This document shows, piece after piece, positions 61,874-64,000 of a stretch of 64,000 nt of DNA. The first letter of the stretch is position 1. Each line of letters opens with the position of its first letter. The notes below the pieces were generated by a model. The model was not told the DNA's origin. It saw only the letters and a program-made list of their open reading frames with translations, and made no database searches. This DNA is from CAIWHR01 sp963734055. GTDB lineage: Bacteria > Pseudomonadota > Gammaproteobacteria > Burkholderiales > Casimicrobiaceae. The stretch spans positions 1 to 64,000 of the forward strand of contig CAVTFQ010000008.1 in assembly GCA_963734055.1 (NCBI GenBank), in the 5' to 3' direction. The translations under genes were made by a program, and so were the position numbers.

Positions 61874-62923
61874 CTATTGGGTCGAGCGCGCGACGCCGCG
61901 CAGCGTCAGCTCCCGCGCGCGGTGGCAGCTCACGAAGTGGTTGGGCGCGATCTCTTCCTGCACCGGCGCCTTTTCCTTGCAGACGGCCTGCGCGTACTTG
62001 CATCGCGGATGGAAGTGACAGCCGGGAGGCGTGTTCGCGGGATCGGCGACTTCGCCTTGCAGCACGATCCGCTCGGAGCGCAGGCGCGGATCCGGCTTCG
62101 GCACCGACGACAGCAGCGCCTCGGTGTACGGGTGCCTCGGCGTCGCGAACAGCGCCTCGGTCGGAGCGGTCTCCACGATCCGGCCGACATACATCACCGC
62201 CACCCGCTCGCTGATGTGCTTGACGACGCTCAGATCGTGAGCCACGAACAGATACGTGAGCCCGAGCCGCTCCTGCAGCTCGAGCAGCAGGTTGAGGATC
62301 TGCGCCTGCACCGAGACGTCGAGCGCGGAGACGGGCTCGTCCGCGACGACCAGGCGCGGATTGAGGGCCAGCGCCCGCGCGATGCCGATGCGCTGGCGCT
62401 GCCCGCCCGAGAATGCGTGCGGATAGCGCCGCATGTACTCCGGCCGCAGGCCCACGAGCTGCAGGAGCTCCACGACGCGGTCGGTGCGCTCCTGCGGCGT
62501 GCCCACGCCATGGACGAGCAGCGGCTCGCCGACGATGTCGAGGAGCGTCATTCGCGGATTGAGCGAAGAGAACGGATCCTGGAAGATCATCTGCATCTGG
62601 CGCCGCAGCGAGCGCAGCTCGTGCTTCGGCAGCGTCGTGACGTTGACCGTCCGCGAATCGTCGGTCAGCAGGACCTGCCCGGCCGTCGGCGCGATCGCGC
62701 GCAGGATGCAGCGCGCCGTCGTGGTCTTGCCGCAGCCGCTCTCGCCGACGAGCGACAGCGTCTCCCCCCGGTTGACGAAGAAGGTCACGTCGTCGACCGC
62801 CTTCACGTGGCCGACGGTCTTCTGGAGCAGGCCCCGGCGGATCGGAAAATACTTCCGCAGGCCCCTGACCTCGAGCAGCTTGTCCGGTCCGCCGCCGGCG
62901 CCCGTCATCGTCGGCGCGCTCAT
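61874..62923 (-). CDS. Oligopeptide/dipeptide-type ABC ATPase (DppF/OppF-like)
   Basis: A 349-aa ATPase subunit. Walker A SLVGESGCGKTTTAR, Q-loop IFQDPFSSLNPRM, signature AFSGGQRQRIGIAR, Walker B LVVADEPVSALDVS. The C-terminal region has the cysteine motif HFHPRCKYAQAVC...FVSCHRA that binds an iron-sulfur cluster in this subfamily. Overlaps the preceding ATPase gene as ATGA. Placement upstream of kduI suggests import of unsaturated uronate oligomers instead of peptides; this is inference. Confidence 0.93.
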   Translation of the reverse strand: MSAPTMTGAGGGPDKLLEVRGLRKYFPIRRGLLQKTVGHVKAVDDVTFFVNRGETLSLVGESGCGKTTTARCILRAIAPTAGQVLLTDDSRTVNVTTLPKHELRSLRRQMQMIFQDPFSSLNPRMTLLDIVGEPLLVHGVGTPQERTDRVVELLQLVGLRPEYMRRYPHAFSGGQRQRIGIARALALNPRLVVADEPVSALDVSVQAQILNLLLELQERLGLTYLFVAHDLSVVKHISERVAVMYVGRIVETAPTEALFATPRHPYTEALLSSVPKPDPRLRSERIVLQGEVADPANTPPGCHFHPRCKYAQAVCKEKAPVQEEIAPNHFVSCHRARELTLRGVARSTQ

Positions 62924-63921
62924 TGGTAGAGGAAGCAGCTTGCCTGGTGCCCGTCCCCGACGGCGACCGACGCGGGCTCGCGCTGGTCGCAGCGGCCGGG
63001 CATGAACGACTCGCAGCGCGGATGGAAGGGGCAGCCCGCGGGCCGGTTGAACGGGTGCGGAATCGAGCCGCTGATCGTCGGCAGCCTGACCCTCGGCGTC
63101 GATTCGATGCTTGGAATCGACTGCAGCAGCGCCTTCGTGTACGGATGCTTCGGGTCGTGGAAGATCGCATCGACGCTGCCCTGCTCGACGACGCGACCGA
63201 GGTACATGACGACGACCTCGTCGGCCATCTCGGCCACCACCCCGAGATTGTGCGTGATCAGCATGATCGCCATGCCGCGCTCCCGCTGGATCTTGCGCAG
63301 GAGGTCGAGGATCTGCGCCTGCGTCGTCACGTCGAGCGCCGTCGTCGGCTCGTCGGCGATCAGGAGCCGCGGATCGCACGAAAGCGCCACGGCGATCATC
63401 GCCCGCTGCCGCAGGCCGCCGGAGAGCTCGAACGAGTACTCGTCGATACGCCGCTCCGGCTTCGGAATGCCGACGCTGCGCAGCGCCTCGATGCCGCGGC
63501 GGCGCGCCTCCTTGCGGCCCACGTCGGCGTGCAGCATCACCGCCTCGACGATCTGCGCGCCGACCGTGTGCACGGGGCTGAACGACGTCATCGGCTCCTG
63601 GAAGATCAGGCCGATGTCGCCGCCCCGGACCGCCCGGATCTCCCGGCTCTGGGGCTTGAGCTTCGCGAGATCGACCGCGGATCCGTCCGCGCGTCTCAGG
63701 ATGATCTCGCCGCCGACGATGCGACCGGGCGCGTCGACGATCCGCAGGATCGACTGTGCCGTCACGCTCTTGCCGCAGCCGCTCTCGCCGACGATGCCGA
63801 GGGTCTTGCCGTCCATCACGTCGAAGGTCGCGCCGTCCACCGCCTTGGTGGTGCCCTCGTCCTGGAAGAAGCTCGTTCGCAGGTCGCGCACGGACAGCAG
63901 CGGCGGGTCGTCCTTCGCCAT
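62920..63921 (-). CDS. Oligopeptide/dipeptide-type ABC ATPase (DppD/OppD-like)
   Basis: A 333-aa ATPase subunit. Walker A GIVGESGCGKSVTAQS, Q-loop IFQEPMTSFSPVH, signature FELSGGLRQRAMIA (Leu where Gln is usual in LSGGQ, a known variant), Walker B LLIADEPTTALDV. The C-terminal FHPRC...PGRC...ASC cysteines are conserved. It starts four bases after the permease stop and is coupled to the second ATPase. Confidence 0.93.
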   Translation of the reverse strand: MAKDDPPLLSVRDLRTSFFQDEGTTKAVDGATFDVMDGKTLGIVGESGCGKSVTAQSILRIVDAPGRIVGGEIILRRADGSAVDLAKLKPQSREIRAVRGGDIGLIFQEPMTSFSPVHTVGAQIVEAVMLHADVGRKEARRRGIEALRSVGIPKPERRIDEYSFELSGGLRQRAMIAVALSCDPRLLIADEPTTALDVTTQAQILDLLRKIQRERGMAIMLITHNLGVVAEMADEVVVMYLGRVVEQGSVDAIFHDPKHPYTKALLQSIPSIESTPRVRLPTISGSIPHPFNRPAGCPFHPRCESFMPGRCDQREPASVAVGDGHQASCFLYQ

Positions 63922-63925
63922 GGGC

Positions 63926-64000
63926 CTACAGGTAAGGGTCGGCGGCGTCGCGGATGCCGTCGCCCATGAAGTTGAAGGCGAGCACGGCGACGATGACGGG
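63926..64000 (-). CDS. ABC transporter permease, C-terminal end (DppC-like), partial
   Basis: Only the last 24 codons are inside the window. They read PVIVAVLAFNFMGDGIRDAA then DPYL and stop, the standard end of DppC/OppC permeases. The rest of the gene, and probably another permease and a binding protein, lie to the right. Confidence 0.85.
   Translation of the reverse strand, partial: PVIVAVLAFNFMGDGIRDAADPYL

Overview
The window is 64 kb of a high-GC proteobacterial chromosome. Gene content and order point to a betaproteobacterium, probably Burkholderiales or a near relative: alaC-hom-thrC, the surE-pcm-nlpD-rpoS cluster, a three-subunit pntAA-pntAB-pntB transhydrogenase, a Tat-exported HiPIP, DUF1631, HrpA and a MoxR-DUF58-transglutaminase operon. 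This assignment is inferred from gene families recognised by eye; no 16S gene is present.

Bases 1-5.0 kb are the end of an integrated element. They hold a complete IS1182-family insertion sequence (9-1689), a 1.1 kb gene-free and strongly hairpin-forming stretch, an Integrase_1-type tyrosine recombinase, an excisionase-like HTH gene, and a second phage-type integrase carrying two mutually compensating frameshifts. The integrase stops 33 bp short of the 3' end of an initiator tRNA-fMet gene (5013-5089, minus strand), the likely integration site. The other end of the element lies outside the window.

From 5.1 kb on the DNA is housekeeping chromosome, mostly on the minus strand and often with ATGA, GTGA or TGATG translational coupling. 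5-20 kb: a C13-like membrane protein, threonine synthesis (hom, thrC) with alanine aminotransferase, an S9 peptidase, a MaoC hydratase, two adjoining MITE-like elements, a methyltransferase, a TonB-like proline-rich protein, HiPIP, an ABC-2 exporter and a GAF/HD-GYP protein. 20-36 kb: Rieske protein, histone-deacetylase-like amidohydrolase, the MoxR/DUF58/transglutaminase operon, rpoS-nlpD-pcm-surE, an adenylate-cyclase/TPR protein, a trans-sulfuration enzyme, MltB and PyrD. 36-55 kb: MaoC, EI24 and molybdopterin-binding genes, DUF1631, HrpA, an oligopeptide-binding protein, a very large CPBP protease, a CoA transferase, an unknown secreted protein and the transhydrogenase operon. 55-64 kb: a TPR-SPINDLY-GT2 fusion glycosyltransferase, Kup, and a kduD-kduI gene pair joined to a Dpp/Opp-type ABC transporter that runs off the right edge.

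The most unusual signals are small and non-coding. Three separate dispersed inverted-repeat families sit in gene gaps: a post-stop hairpin with covarying stems near 41.0 and 46.7 kb, AAAGTAGGGTC palindromes in pairs at 27.0 and 36.3 kb, and a two-hairpin GTCATTCCCGCG element at 9.3 and 20.8 kb. In addition there are two MITEs sharing one CTAG at 14.1-14.4 kb and the structured leader of the first integrase. Most convergent gene gaps contain one of these elements, and three coding sequences end in or directly against one.
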